DNA of 64,000 nucleotides from Diploptera punctata. Its lineage: Eukaryota > Arthropoda > Insecta > Blattodea > Blaberidae. The stretch spans positions 996,001-1,060,000 of the forward strand of contig JASPKZ010004202.1 in assembly GCA_030220185.1 (NCBI GenBank), in the 5' to 3' direction. This document shows, piece by piece, positions 54,258-64,000 of the stretch. How positions within the stretch are numbered: the first letter of the stretch is position 1; every line of letters begins with the position of its first letter. A program made the translations under genes and the position numbers. The notes beneath the pieces were generated by a model. It saw only the letters and a program-made list of their open reading frames with translations. It searched no databases and was not told the origin of the DNA.

Positions 54258-54384
54258 GTGATAATGGGTGATCGCCCGGCTGCTGAAAGGGCGTGTAAAG
54301 ATCCAAATCCAATCATTGACGGAAGGAAAGCAAACGTCAATCTTGCAATTCTTGGAGCGAAACCACGAGGAAATATTCAGCCTG
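54258..54384 (+). CDS. Rbm24: RBM24/RBM38/SUP-12-type RNA-binding protein, exon 2
   Basis: 127 bases, continuing exon 1 in phase 0 and ending in phase 1. It encodes [36 protein letters not shown] and RGNIQP. This completes the RRM (end of RNP1, helix 2, strand 4) and the conserved linker. Vertebrate relatives have, as I recall, FVTMADR and NLAYLGAKPR, so this protein has VIMGDR and an Ile in place of that Tyr. The acceptor TTTCAG precedes 54258 and the donor GTGAGT starts at 54385. The variable C-terminal half of the protein lies outside the window. Confidence 0.92.
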
Positions 54385-54540
54385 GTGAGTTTAAATAATT
54401 TAGGGGGTGAAATTTAAGGGGTGATGGATGAAATTTCTATTTTCTACATTTTTTAAGCTAGATACTTGATTTTTTGTGCAAACATTCACTGCATGATACA
54501 TAATGACGTGTTTAAGTTTCATTCTTGTGAGACATTTATT

Positions 54541-54975
54541 TTATGAGTTATTAAATATTATATTAAAAAGACTCGAAGAGAAACTCAGCTCAGGTTTTAT
54601 AAAATTACGGCTGTTCCTGTTCTTTTATATGGATCTGAATATTGGGTACTTACAAAAAAAGATATCTCACACATTCAAGCCACTGAAATGAAATTTTTAA
54701 GATCCGTAAAAGGATGTACACGCGTGGATAGATTACACAGTGAATCAATAAGAAATGAACTGGAGATATTTTCAATACTCGATAAACTAGACGAGCACAA
54801 ATACCAATAGAAAGAACATTTAGATAGAATGGACAATACTAGATTACCGAAAAAGATCAACGCCTACAAACCACATGGGAAAAGATCTTTGGGACGGCCA
54901 AGGAAACGATTGACTTAAGACCGGAACAGGTCGCATTGACCTAATCCTGGAAAGGAAGAAGAAGAAGAATATATT
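54541..54975 (+). mobile_element. RTE-2 LINE 3' fragment
   Basis: Encodes ITAVPVLLYGSEYWVLTKKD, SHIQATEMKFLRSVKGCTR, LDKLDEHKYQ, a stop, HLDRMDNTRLPKKIN and RSLGRPRKRL. The tail is GGAAGAAGAAGAAG. It contains the 12-codon block amplified in the 15-kb minisatellite, here in single copy. Confidence 0.85.
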
Positions 54976-55664
54976 AAAAATAATTTGCTTATATTATAAT
55001 TAAATGGGTTCCGCAATTTTTTAGTAAAATGTCTGATATTTTCTACAAGACCCCTAAAATATTTAGAAAAACATCATGCATTTGAATTCTTATAATGTGA
55101 ATACAAAGGGAGAAAAAAAAATGTACCTCATGCGTGAAATACAACAAAAAAATTGCATGCATTATATATTTTATTTCTTAAAATACTACTTCAATCATCA
55201 AACCCATGCACTTTGTTACGCATTGTTTTTAGGACATGCAGTAAAAAATTGAACCTTCTAGGACAAAATTTGCGAATTTCATTCAATTTTGAATGCACAA
55301 AAAATGCAGTGAAAATGAAAATGTGAAAAAACAAGTTTGGCTAATCAGCACTTTAGGTCACTTAGAAGCGCCATAGGCCTCTGAAACTTTGCCAACATAT
55401 ACATTAGAGCACAGGCTATTTTTTAGTACAAAAAGCAAAAAATTCTAATTTTGATCTCAAATGGCCAATTTTTCACCCATTACTGCCCCCCTTAATATTC
55501 ATGCACATAAATTGTAGTTCTTATTTATCATTTAACTGATTAATTATTTTGACAGAAGAGTTTAATATTTTTTCTTCAAGGGAACAATAAAGAACCTTCT
55601 GCTTGGATTTCATGTTTTACATAGTAACAGGTCATTTAATATAGGCCTTACATTTAAATAATCT
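54976..55664. other. No recognised feature
   Basis: AT-rich intronic DNA. Confidence 0.45.
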
Positions 55665-56382
55665 TATAATATATCGGCGGTGCGTTCTTTGCCGGGCAGG
55701 TCTAGGGACGATACCCTCTGTAGACGTCGCAGAGAGCACGAAACCCTTGCACACGTCCTTCGGGCCTGTCCATTTGGAGAATCACTGAGAAACATTCGGC
55801 ACCACACCATTCGAAATATGATGGCAGAAGCCTTGCGAGATTTTGGATACACATTTATGAGGAAGTTCATGGTGTGGCCACTAATGGGAGTAACAGACGA
55901 ATAGATATTATTGCATTTAGACCATCTTCTAAAATTGGTATGATATTAGATCCCACAATTCGTTTTGAGACTCATAGTGGCCAACGTGGGGAAGTTGACT
56001 CTGAAAAGAAAGCCATATATGAGCCAACAATTGACTATTACAAAGATAAATACCAACTAGATAGTATAACTGTCACAGGATTGATGATCGGGGCAAGAGG
56101 TACTGTACCAGGATTCTTAGCCACATTTTGGAATTTCTTAGATTTGGACAGGGTGTATCTTTATAAAATTGCCATCGCTGCCATTAGAGGATCAATTTCA
56201 ATTTTAAGAAAGCATATTTACAAAATTTCTACTTTATAGTATGTATACTTCAATTACGCCTAAAATTTGAACTTTTTAAAATGTATTTACAAAATGTATT
56301 TCATCAATTCCAAAAATTAATTGTCTGTATCACTTTGTCCTTGAGGCAATCCTCTAATGATGAAAGTTGTATATAATAAAAA
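55665..56382 (+). mobile_element. RLE-LINE 3' fragment, longest copy
   Basis: Encodes CRRRREHETLAHVLRACPFG (zinc-ribbon-like region), RHHTIRNMMAEALRDFGY, a frameshift near 55855, SNRRIDIIAFRPSSKIGM, LDPTIRFETH, EKKAIYEPTIDYYKDKY, TVTGLMIGARGTVPGF and AIRGSISILRKHIYK. The 3' UTR ends GAAAGTTGTATATAATAA. It gives the uninterrupted reference for the split copy at 20898. Confidence 0.8.
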
Positions 56383-56384
56383 AT

Positions 56385-56535
56385 AAGAGTAACACTAAGA
56401 AATTGGGACTGGAAATAAACATCCATAAAAATAAATATATGGTCACACATAGAAATATATAATAAAATTATAAATGGACAGCTAATGACAAATGAGAAAA
56501 TTTTGAAGAAGTGGCTGAATTCAAATACCTAACTA
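56385..56535 (+). mobile_element. RTE-1 fragment
   Basis: KLGLEINIHKNKYMVTHRN and NEKILKKWLNSN region, frameshifted, meeting the next copy head-on. Confidence 0.65.
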
Positions 56536-57000
56536 ACTTACTCACTGGCACTATCGAACCCGTAGGTTCATGGCTGCGCGGGAATAAGCTCTCCATACAT
56601 CCCTATCTTGAGATAATGTTTTCCAATCATTCCCTGTATAATCTAGTTCCCTCAAATCATGGTTAATGTTATTCTCCGACCTCATTCTTGTCTACCAACT
56701 GGGCATTTTACCTCTGGTTTCCTACGTATTTCATTCCACCTTCGTGCCACATGTCCTGCCCATCGCAGTCTACGAGACTTAACTGTTCTCATTATATGTG
56801 GCTTCCTGTAAATACCATGTAGTGCACTGTTATGTAGTCTTCTCCATTCACCTGTCTGTTCATCTCTCTTTGGTCCAAAAAAATTCCTAAGAACTTTATT
56901 CTCAAATACTCGTAATCTCCTTTCCTCCTTAAAGTAAGAGTCCATGTTTCACATCCATATAATATAACTGGTAGATTAATAGTTTTATATATTTTAAAAT
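56530..57000 (-). mobile_element. RTE-1 fragment
   Basis: Minus strand from the 3' end (CTATCGAACCCGTAGGTTCA) to KIYKTINLPVILYGCETWTL, with frameshifts and a short deletion in the KPEGKRP block. Confidence 0.8.
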
Positions 57001-57025
57001 AATTTCCATTGAAAAGTTTTGTAGA

Positions 57026-57088
57026 ATAATTCAAATAATAATATAATAATAATAAATAATAAATAATAATAATAATATAATAATAATA

Positions 57089-57134
<46 letters not shown>

Positions 57135-57156
57135 TCAAATAATAATGATGATGATG

Positions 57157-57200
<44 letters not shown>
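57026..57200. repeat. (TAA)n microsatellite, compound
   Basis: TAA/ATAA repeats with a GATGATGATG spot, at the broken end of the RTE-1 copy. Confidence 0.9.
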
Positions 57201-57202
<2 letters not shown>

Positions 57203-57547
57203 CCCTCAGGGTCCTCATCTAGAGGATATGTGGATGGCGACCATAAGGTGCCCAAGCTGTGCAAAACATTTCTTCCACTTACTTGTGTTTTGCACTCTTT
57301 TAACTTTACTATCTAACCTCTCTTGGTTAACTCTTGTTTTTTCAACCCCGACGCTATTAGGGCATCCGAGGGCTAGGGAGTCTTTCCTTTCTTCCATTTC
57401 TTCTTTCCTTATTTTCTTTCTTCTCCAGAAAAGCCTGACCAGAGGCTATAAGATGGCAGCCCCATCACTGGTCTTGCCTTCCTTTGGCCAGCAACCAATC
57501 GAAGGGACTATTATTATGCTTTCAAGTCTTATACGAGAATTCCCGGA
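57201..57547 (-). other. Unassigned ORF region, possibly a LINE end
   Basis: A minus frame with RVQNTSKWKKCFAQLGHLMV overlaps a + frame of no known family. I cannot assign either. Flanked on both sides by mobile DNA. Confidence 0.3.
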
Positions 57548-57632
57548 GGACGTTGGAGGGAAAATTTTCTATAGGATAGTAACAGGCCTTGGCCTAATAC
57601 TTGGAAGGAAGAAGAAGAAGAAGAAGAAGATA
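57548..57632 (+). mobile_element. RTE-2 3' terminus
   Basis: TGGAGGGAAAATTTTCTATAGG, CTAATACTTGGAAGG and a (GAA)n tail. Confidence 0.75.
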
Positions 57633-58860
57633 ATAATAAAAATAAGAATAATTACTATTATTATTAATATTATTATTGCTATTGGCTTGACTTATATTAA
57701 ATGAGGTGAAAAATTAATAATAATGTATTTTTGTGTGTGTTGTATCAAATATCATTTGCATGTAACAAACTGCCTTCTAGATACAATAATAATAATAATG
57801 CTCAATGCTATTCATTTGTTTGTCCATTTACCCATTAAGCAGCTGATTAATGGTTGGCAGTCCTGAAAAGCGTCAAGTAGCTGTTTCAATTCTAACAAAT
57901 TTCATCCCTTTAATAATTGAAAGCTGTTTTCATTTTACTGTGTGCGTGTGTGACACTTTTCAATGCGACATTTTTCTGCCACACAAAACAATAAAAAATA
58001 CTACGATTAGAGAAATGAAAAAAAAAGTTTTAGGTCTAATATATATTACAATGAATAAAGCATTTAGCTTTGATTTAATCCTTAAATTGGCAAAACATCA
58101 TCATCATCATCATCATCATCACTATGTATTGGAAATTGTGTCACTTCTCAAATTTCCCCTTTGTATCTGTCAAGGAAAACGTCCATTTTCTATGGAAGCG
58201 TCCTCGACCAACGGGATCGTTCAATTGTGAACAGCAACCTCCGGCTATTCTTAGGGATTTCCAACCCTCTTTAGCGCTTGTGAATTAATTATTCCGTAGT
58301 TGGTATTTAATAATATGTCTTCTAGGAACTTTATTTGTTCGTCGCTGATTTTTTATAATGTATATCCTCTGCCAACGATAACTAGCCGCAGTCCGGTATC
58401 AAAGGTCGAGTGGTTGGACACACCAATCCTGCATTCAGTTTCTAGGTAAATTTCATTGATGTTCTAGTTGTTTCACTTGATTCACTGAGCTGCCAACAGG
58501 AAGACTGCCACCACCACAGAAGCCGCCAGCCCCAAAAAGGGCAAGAGCGGGAGGTCAAGTCGGCATTCCAATCAGAAACGGCTCTTTTCGGATTTAGCTG
58601 TTCTTATTTAATAATTTTGAATTTAGAATATTTATTGGACTTTGATGATTTTACTAGTGGATGCTAGGGGACCACTCCGGCATTTGCCTTAACATCAAGG
58701 GAAACCACTAAAAACCTTAATAGAGTGGCTTGAATTTAATAAAATTAGATCCAAATTGAACAGCTTTTTGCTCCAATTGAAGACAATTTAAGATGTAACA
58801 GGGCACTTCCTATTTTCATCATTGGTGAACATACACTCTATTAGAAAAGTGTGTGATTTA
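57633..58860. other. No recognised feature apart from (CAT)n at 58098-58121
   Basis: Holds a 126-codon + frame (57850-58230) containing the His run from the CAT repeat. It has no recognisable family. The rest is unassigned intronic DNA. Confidence 0.4.
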
Positions 58861-58902
58861 TGATCCAATTCGATAGATAATACTATCGAATCTGGATCAT
58901 TT
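58861..58902. repeat. Short hairpin
   Basis: TGATCCAATTCGATAG and CTATCGAATCTGGATCA are inverted around ATAATA. A bulge-only mismatch is visible. Confidence 0.8.
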
Positions 58903-59302
58903 ACTAGTTCCTTAACTAGTTTGTCTAATACTTCATTAGTAATTAGACAATCTTTTTAGTGAGGCTAGTTTGAACCGGCCTACTTTTGGTTAAAGGAGCC
59001 ATGGCAGTTTGAGTGCCTATGGTAACTTTTTTTGTTTCAGGTGGGATTTTTGGCCCACCTAAGACAAATTTCCTCTGTTAGTTATTTGAATGTGGCGGAC
59101 CGCAGTGAAAACGGAATCTTGTGTAACTGTCATTATTAGGTATTAGCATATTATACACACATTTAAGTGGTTTCTTTTTGTTCGTTTTCTTGTGATTTAT
59201 TTAAAATATTAAATTAATTGAACCAACTGATGTATCCAAAAGGATATGTTACGAATTAAGGGTTAATGTTTGTTCAGCTAGTCTTGTTGTGTTTCAAAGT
59301 TT

Positions 59303-59895
59303 TCATAAGTAATATCACGAGTCATTTTCAAATCAAGAGTCGCATTTGTTTAAAAATAAGCCGTTTATTCACAGATCATTATTTAAAATATAGTTATATT
59401 ACAATATTTATATATTTAATCTAAACCGAGATGTTTGAAAACAGATAAGAAATGTGAGGTTATGTATCCGTATTCACTGCAACTAGATCATATTATTTAT
59501 TGGCCAAATATGATCGCAATATTGTAAGAATGCACCCTAGTGGAGATGAAATGAAACACATCAAACTGTATATTATAACCAACATTATAGGCTATTAATT
59601 AATTTTTAATAAACAACTCAGTAAAATCATTATTTAAAAACACAATTATTGAACACACAATTATCAAATGTGTAGGTCGAAGGAATCTGTTCATTATTTG
59701 CTATATTCAACGTATTTTTTGGAGAGTCAGTCACTGCAAAATAATGTTCTGACCTGTCCAGAATATTAAACAGGAGGAACTTTCTTCATCAACAAAATAA
59801 AGAGTAAGGTGAAACACGACTGTGATTGGTTGTAAAACAAAATTTTTTGAAACGTGATTGGTCATAACTCCGATTTGCGGAATGAGTTAAAAAGT
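59303..59895 (+). repeat. Element Z copy 3
   Basis: Matches copy 1 from TTTCATAAGTAATATCACGAG to CGGAATGAGTTAAA, with small indels. Confidence 0.7.
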
Positions 59896-59904
59896 CCTAT
59901 TAAT

Positions 59905-60090
59905 AAAGCATTTATCTTTGTTTTTTATCCGATACAATCTCGTGCAGCCATTTGTTCTTCTAAGGAAGTTCATTTCTACGCTTTGTATTATACTTTCTAT
60001 TTTTTGGTCATTACCCAAGTTTCACTCCCATAAAGTAATGCAGGAACTGCCAATGTTTTATGAAACTTCAATCTAGTATCTCTTCTTCCT
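59905..60090 (-). mobile_element. RTE-2-like LINE fragment
   Basis: The minus strand encodes RLKFHKTLAVPALLYGSETW and, frameshifted, EMNFLRRTNGCTRLYRIKNK. The latter is another relative of the block amplified at 15290. Confidence 0.7.
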
Positions 60091-60171
60091 GTGTTTTTTT
60101 TATGTTTTATGTATAGTTCCGCATACTTCTTGTAGAATTATATAAAAACTTTAAAATATGCAAAGATATTT

Positions 60172-60290
60172 AATCATCATCATCATCATCATCCGGTATG
60201 ATGACAAATGCCGCCGTCTTCCGGAAACCAAACGCCGTTTCTCTCTGTCCATCCATTGATCTTCCTCCAATCCTCTCATAACACTGAACC
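60172..60290 (-). mobile_element. LINE tail fragment with (GAT)n end
   Basis: Reverse complement of the tail at 31555 (GGAGGAAGATCAATGGATGG, CCGGAAGACGGCGGC), ending in (ATC)n on the + strand. Confidence 0.6.
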
Positions 60291-60360
60291 ACAAAAAATA
60301 AACTTTTTTTTGTCTTAGAAAGGAAAATACATGATTCTGATAGTATTTTTTCTCCTGAAT

Positions 60361-60714
60361 TCAAATATGATATCGGTTTTTCTCCATCACGCAAGGTTTG
60401 AAGAAGATCCATCCTTTTAGCCGGGAACCAAGCATTTCAGACTGGTTTTTGGATAACTTTAAATCTCGTATGAGATCGTTAAGATCTTCTTGAGTCAATA
60501 AATGAGGCTCAGATGAACAGCTTTGTTCAAAAGTTGTATCACCAAAATCTGTTTCTTCTTCTTCCTTACTTCCATCAGAATCTGAGCTCTCTTCATCTAA
60601 CGTCACATGTTCTGGAGGCTTTGGTATGGACAATTCTTCGCAGTGTGGAACTGGTCTCATTGCAGATTGCAAGTCAGGGTGCACCACTGTATGTTTGGAT
60701 TTTGACGTAATCAC
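60361..60714 (-). CDS. Unassigned ORF, 117 codons, probably a repeat-derived fragment
   Basis: Contains an acidic stretch EESSDSDGSKEEEETDFGD and the C-terminal LTQEDLNDLIRDLKLSKNQS, EMLGSRLKGW. The LSKNQSEMLGSRLKGW motif feels familiar from uncharacterised insect proteins often linked to mobile DNA, but I cannot name it. Composition differs from neighbours by lacking stops and having a biased acidic run. It is antisense to the host gene. Function unknown. Confidence 0.4.
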   Translation of the reverse strand: MITSKSKHTVVHPDLQSAMRPVPHCEELSIPKPPEHVTLDEESSDSDGSKEEEETDFGDTTFEQSCSSEPHLLTQEDLNDLIRDLKLSKNQSEMLGSRLKGWIFFKPCVMEKNRYHI

Positions 60715-60737
60715 TTTAATGTTTGTTAAGCAGAAAA

Positions 60738-60895
60738 CAATTATTTAAATGCATTAATTGAAATTGAATAAAAAAACTGTGGGTGATGGAGAAATTCCGA
60801 ATACATATTTGAAAACACGATAAAAAACTGCATTAAGTACAACTATTGGTACTCATGTGACAAATATATTGTTGGCCAGTGTAATCATAGCTAAT
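60738..60895 (+). repeat. Repeat W copy 2
   Basis: Matches 31383-31555 through GTGGGTGATGGAGAAATTCC and GCATTAAGTACAACTATTGG. Confidence 0.65.
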
Positions 60896-61039
60896 TGAAT
60901 TTAGTATTTTAATCAAAATATTTGGGTCAATTAACCATAAATTCATGTATATGCTTGCACACCTTCCATCCAGGGTTTCTTTGGTCTTCCTTCCTTTCTC
61001 CTTTCCATTGGGATCCATTCCATAATAATTTTAGGCAAT

Positions 61040-61335
61040 CTTTGCTACTACTACTAATAAGCGGCAATGTTCTAGCATTGCCCAGTGTGCCACGTTTGTA
61101 ACCAGTTGCGGCTACCTGATGGCCAATACCTTTGTGGTTATCAGTTTGGAGTTTAACCATTTAACCGTCTGTGTTAGCGGCGTTATTGTGTCTAGCTTTG
61201 AGCCGATACAAATATGGTGAAGTGAGGTGTCATCTCACCAGAGCAGGGCATCGTAAACTGCGCGACTGGACAAGCAGAGAGCCCGAAAGCCAGCCGCGCA
61301 GAATGAGCCACACTACTCCGGCTGTTGTACAGCAC
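61040..61335 (-). mobile_element. 3' region of the Gag-only element family
   Basis: 61248-61310 (GGACAAGCAGAGAGCCCGAA, AATGAGCCACAC) matches 1194-1258. The rest is diverged. No Gag coding is present. Confidence 0.5.
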
Positions 61336-61968
61336 TCACTTCATTAGTTGGTCCTTCATGGCAATCTTTGCGATAAATTAAAAAAAAACAATTCGATGGC
61401 ACTAGTGGATTAGTTAATTTGCTAGTTTATGCGGATGGGAATTAAGACTGATTTAAAAAATACGCAAGACTGTGTTATTGACTGGATAATGCCTCAGAAT
61501 ACTGCAAAATTACTTAAATTGCTAATCGATTGAAATGCAGTTTGTTGGTGTGTTGCAATAGAACTGGTGTTGGGAAATTGTCACTTTGAAGGTTTATAAA
61601 AAAAGGTAAATTTGCAGTTAAATATAGTGCCTGAACCTAGTGGAGTGTGGGGCAGACTGTACTGCGCCCCCCCCTGCAACTACATCAGCAGACACGAGGA
61701 AATACAGACATTAATAACGGCCATTTTATTGTAATGCGTGCTGCCTACCTGCCACACTAAGTGCACCATATTAAAGCCATTACCAATTTCAAACATCCGT
61801 CTTCTTCCTTCGAGCGACATTTTATTTCAAGATAAGTTTCAATTTTCGTTATTAAGTTGTTATGTCTCAAATTTCCTTAACAGATTAGGTTTAAGGGAAT
61901 AAAACACACATTTCATGTCCAATACATGAAACAACTGAACGATGCTCATATTTATTTTATTTATTTAC
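61336..61968. other. No recognised feature
   Basis: Intronic DNA without recognised repeats. Confidence 0.4.
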
Positions 61969-61991
61969 TAGCAAATGCCTGGCGTACGGTT
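61969..61991 (-). mobile_element. Helitron 3' end fragment
   Basis: TACTAGCAAATGCCTGGCGT is the inverted terminus, cut off by RTE-1. Confidence 0.45.
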
Positions 61992-62905
61992 TTCCAATCA
62001 TCCCCTGTATAATCTACTTTCCTCAAATCATGCTTAATGTTATTCTCCCACCTCATTCTTGGCCTACCTACTGGGCTCTTCCTCTATTTTATACTGAAAG
62101 GAGTTTTAATGCCTCCTTTTTCATTCCCTTTACTTGCCACATGTCCTGCTCCACAACGGTCTACGAGCCGCATGCAAATACATTAGTCTCTACTCAAATT
62201 ACTTCCAATCACTGGTGAGCGGACTCACCGTGAGCAAGTGCAAAGATCGAATTAGCGACCCACTAACTGGTCATGCATGAAAGCCGTCGTTTTCGTAATA
62301 TTGGCAAGAAATTACCCAGAATTCTCAGCGATAAAACCACTTCCGTTATTTTCGTCTGCTAGAGGAACGCATTTACGCTTGCGTCCCGCAAATAATACCG
62401 TATACGACGACGTCTGCGTCGCGCGATATTACGCCGATTCTCCTGTTCTTCCAGTTGAATTCTTTGGTAGACTCTATCAAATTCCTCTTCTCCGCGTATA
62501 CCGAAAACATGATCGAAGTCTTCAAGGTCCGACATCTTGGATAAAACAGCAAGTTACGCAGGCAAGGTTTCAAACTACATCGGTTACCATCGGTTCAGAT
62601 CGGGTTGCTCACGATTCGTTCTCTGCAAAGTCACCTCGCCAGATAGCTTAGGGAATTTCGACAATTATTATCGCATGAACAGATTTTGAGTAAGCAAAAA
62701 CGTCTTTGGATGCAACTTTCTCAGCAGAGAACGACTTTGACGGTCTAATGTGTTCATAGATGCGACCCTACGAGACTTAACTATTCTTATATATCAGGCT
62801 TTCCATAAAAATTATGTAGTCTTCTCCGTTCGCCTGCCTCATGATTTGTCTTTGGTCCAAACATTTTCCTAAGAATTTTATTCTCAAATACTCCTAATTC
62901 TTTGT
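61992..62905 (-). mobile_element. RTE-1 fragment split by an unclassified insertion
   Basis: 61992-62167 and 62768-62905 are consecutive minus-strand pieces (GRPRMRWENN region; GPKTNHEAGERRR-like region). The flanking duplication is CTACGAG. Confidence 0.65.
62168..62767. mobile_element. Unclassified 600-bp insertion in RTE-1
   Basis: Flanked by CTACGAG (62161-62167 and 62768-62774). Holds a 124-codon + frame (62277-62651) and a minus frame with EEEFDRVYQRIQLEEQENRR followed by an Arg run (IARRRRRRIRYYLRD). Base composition is richer in CG dinucleotides than its surroundings. I recognise no family. Confidence 0.5.
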
Positions 62906-62969
62906 CATTTATGCCTAGTTTGGTTACGAAAAAAACAATAATGCAAAAGACAACACAGACTCACAGAAA

Positions 62970-62991
62970 TATATATATATATATATATATA
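62970..62991. repeat. (AT)n microsatellite
   Basis: Precedes the tail end of a SINE B copy. Confidence 0.85.
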
Positions 62992-62992
62992 T

Positions 62993-63328
62993 GTCCATCC
63001 ATCCATAGTAATTCTGCCCGAGGGCAGGTCTTTCACTGCAATCATAGCATTCTCATGCTATGCTTTGCAGCTTTACTAGGGAATTGTAGGTGTGGTAGGT
63101 TCCCGTTGCTTTCCACACCGGTGAAGGATGATGATGATAATGATAAGGATGATGATAATGGCCATATAATTTCGGGGACCGTTTGGGCCTTAAAGTTTTC
63201 CTGACATTTGTCTTACAGATGAGGAAAAACCCCGATAAAACCTCACCCAGAAAAACTGTCCCGACCGGGATCGAACCCGGGCCTGCTGTGTGACAAGGCG
63301 GCACGCTACCTCGAGACCACAGCGGTGT
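62993..63328 (-). mobile_element. SINE B copy 4
   Basis: Full-length in reverse, TCCATCCATCCATAGTAATTC to CTACCTCGAGACCACAGCGG, with internal GATGATGATG repeats. Confidence 0.88.
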
Positions 63329-63797
63329 CTTTTATGACATTTCTGAGTTTCTCCCCTGACATTGGCAACGTTAAAGTTTTAATAATTGTAAAACAGTAGC
63401 TGATATCTCAGTCGTTCTCAATACTTTGCAGTGTTGTTTTATAGGAGGCCTTTCGATAACTTATGTATCATCCTGCTTTCATTTTGGTACCAAAATGAAA
63501 ATTACCAGTTGAACAATCAATTTTAAACGAATGAGTCTAGGAAGAAAACTGTTTATTAATTTGGATTCGGCCGTGACGTTTGAAGGAATCTGGAAAGAGT
63601 CCAAACAGAAACATTTGCATGAGTAATGATCTGTAAGACCGCGATATATTTTGAGAATTTCTCTTTAATTACGGCGGAAAATAAATATATCACGAACAGC
63701 TGGAGAGAGCATTTCACAGACAAAACTATGACACTCACACTGGACAGTGGCGACATCCCTACATGTGCTGATAACTAAAAACATTTGTTTTTATTAG
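63329..63797. other. No recognised feature
   Basis: Intronic DNA. Contains the short inverted repeat TTTCATTTTGGTACCAAAATGAAA at 63477-63500. Confidence 0.5.
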
Positions 63798-63887
63798 ACG
63801 GTGAATTGGCGCCGTCCATTGTGCCGCATAGAAACCCACTGGGTTACCTGGCAGCTAACTACTTGTGGCTAACAAGTTGGGGTTCTG

Positions 63888-63938
<51 letters not shown>

Positions 63939-64000
63939 TATATATATAATCTTAGCCTTTGGGGACAAGTAATTCGCCTGCAGATCCAGGTTTTAATAAA
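63798..64000 (-). mobile_element. 3' end of a Gag-only element relative, with (AT)n insert
   Basis: GACGGTGAATTGGCGCCGTCC, CACTGGGTTACCTGGCAGC and ATCTTAGCCTTTGGGGACA match 1008-1130. A (AT)n run at 63890-63946 interrupts it. It continues past the window. Confidence 0.6.

Larger units (their letters stand above)
54385..64000 (+). other. Intron 2 of the RBM24-like gene, incomplete
   Basis: Starts with donor GTGAGT and runs past the window end. I see no further exon of this family. Contents are LINE and SINE fragments. Confidence 0.75.

Noticed and set aside
57850..58230. 126-codon frame with a poly-His run
   Set aside because: The His run is a CAT microsatellite, and no domain or splice support is seen.
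1..64000. A prokaryotic-style defence, toxin or secretion system
   Set aside because: No bacterial gene layout, ribosome-binding sites or operons. All coding evidence is eukaryotic host or mobile-element sequence.

Overview
This is eukaryotic DNA, almost certainly from a large, repeat-rich insect genome. The evidence is the GT-AG introns, the many tRNA-derived SINEs, several non-LTR retrotransposon families with short tandem-repeat tails, Helitron-like ends, Tc1/mariner, hAT and Penelope remnants, and the AT-rich background. The abundant LINE fragments (YGCETWTL ... RLRWAGHVARM ... GRPRMRW) recall cockroach and termite genomes. A cockroach such as Periplaneta is my best guess, from memory of such sequences rather than from a search.

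One host gene is supported. It is an RBM24/RBM38/SUP-12-type RNA-binding protein on the + strand. Exon 1 (19909-20208) carries a Gly/Ala-rich N-terminus and most of the RRM. Exon 2 (54258-54384) completes the RRM. The two join in phase 0 inside the RNP1 motif, across an intron of about 34 kb. Exon 2 ends at a GT donor at 54385, and the rest of the gene lies beyond the window. Most of the window is therefore upstream DNA (1-19908), intron 1 (20209-54257) and part of intron 2 (54385-64000).

Everything else is mobile or repeated DNA. I use local names. RTE-1 is the dominant LINE, with a (TTAG/TAAG)n tail. RTE-2 is a set of related LINEs, many with GAAGAAG tails, that repeatedly inserted into RTE-1 copies with readable target-site duplications. 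SINE A, B, C and D are four tRNA-headed families. RLE-LINE is a family with a probable restriction-like endonuclease C-terminus. Elements X, Y and Z are short repeats of unknown or MITE type. Two large minisatellites stand out: a 36-bp array at 15290-16985 and a 48-bp CpG-rich array at 49491-52432 inside intron 1.

The most striking observation is that the 36-bp minisatellite reads, on the minus strand, as a 12-codon block of an RTE-2 reverse-transcriptase tail. It is flanked on both sides by the rest of that reading frame, so the array seems to have grown in place inside a dead LINE. I found no CRISPR array, operon or other prokaryotic-style system. The long ORFs over the minisatellites are artefacts of repeat units divisible by three.
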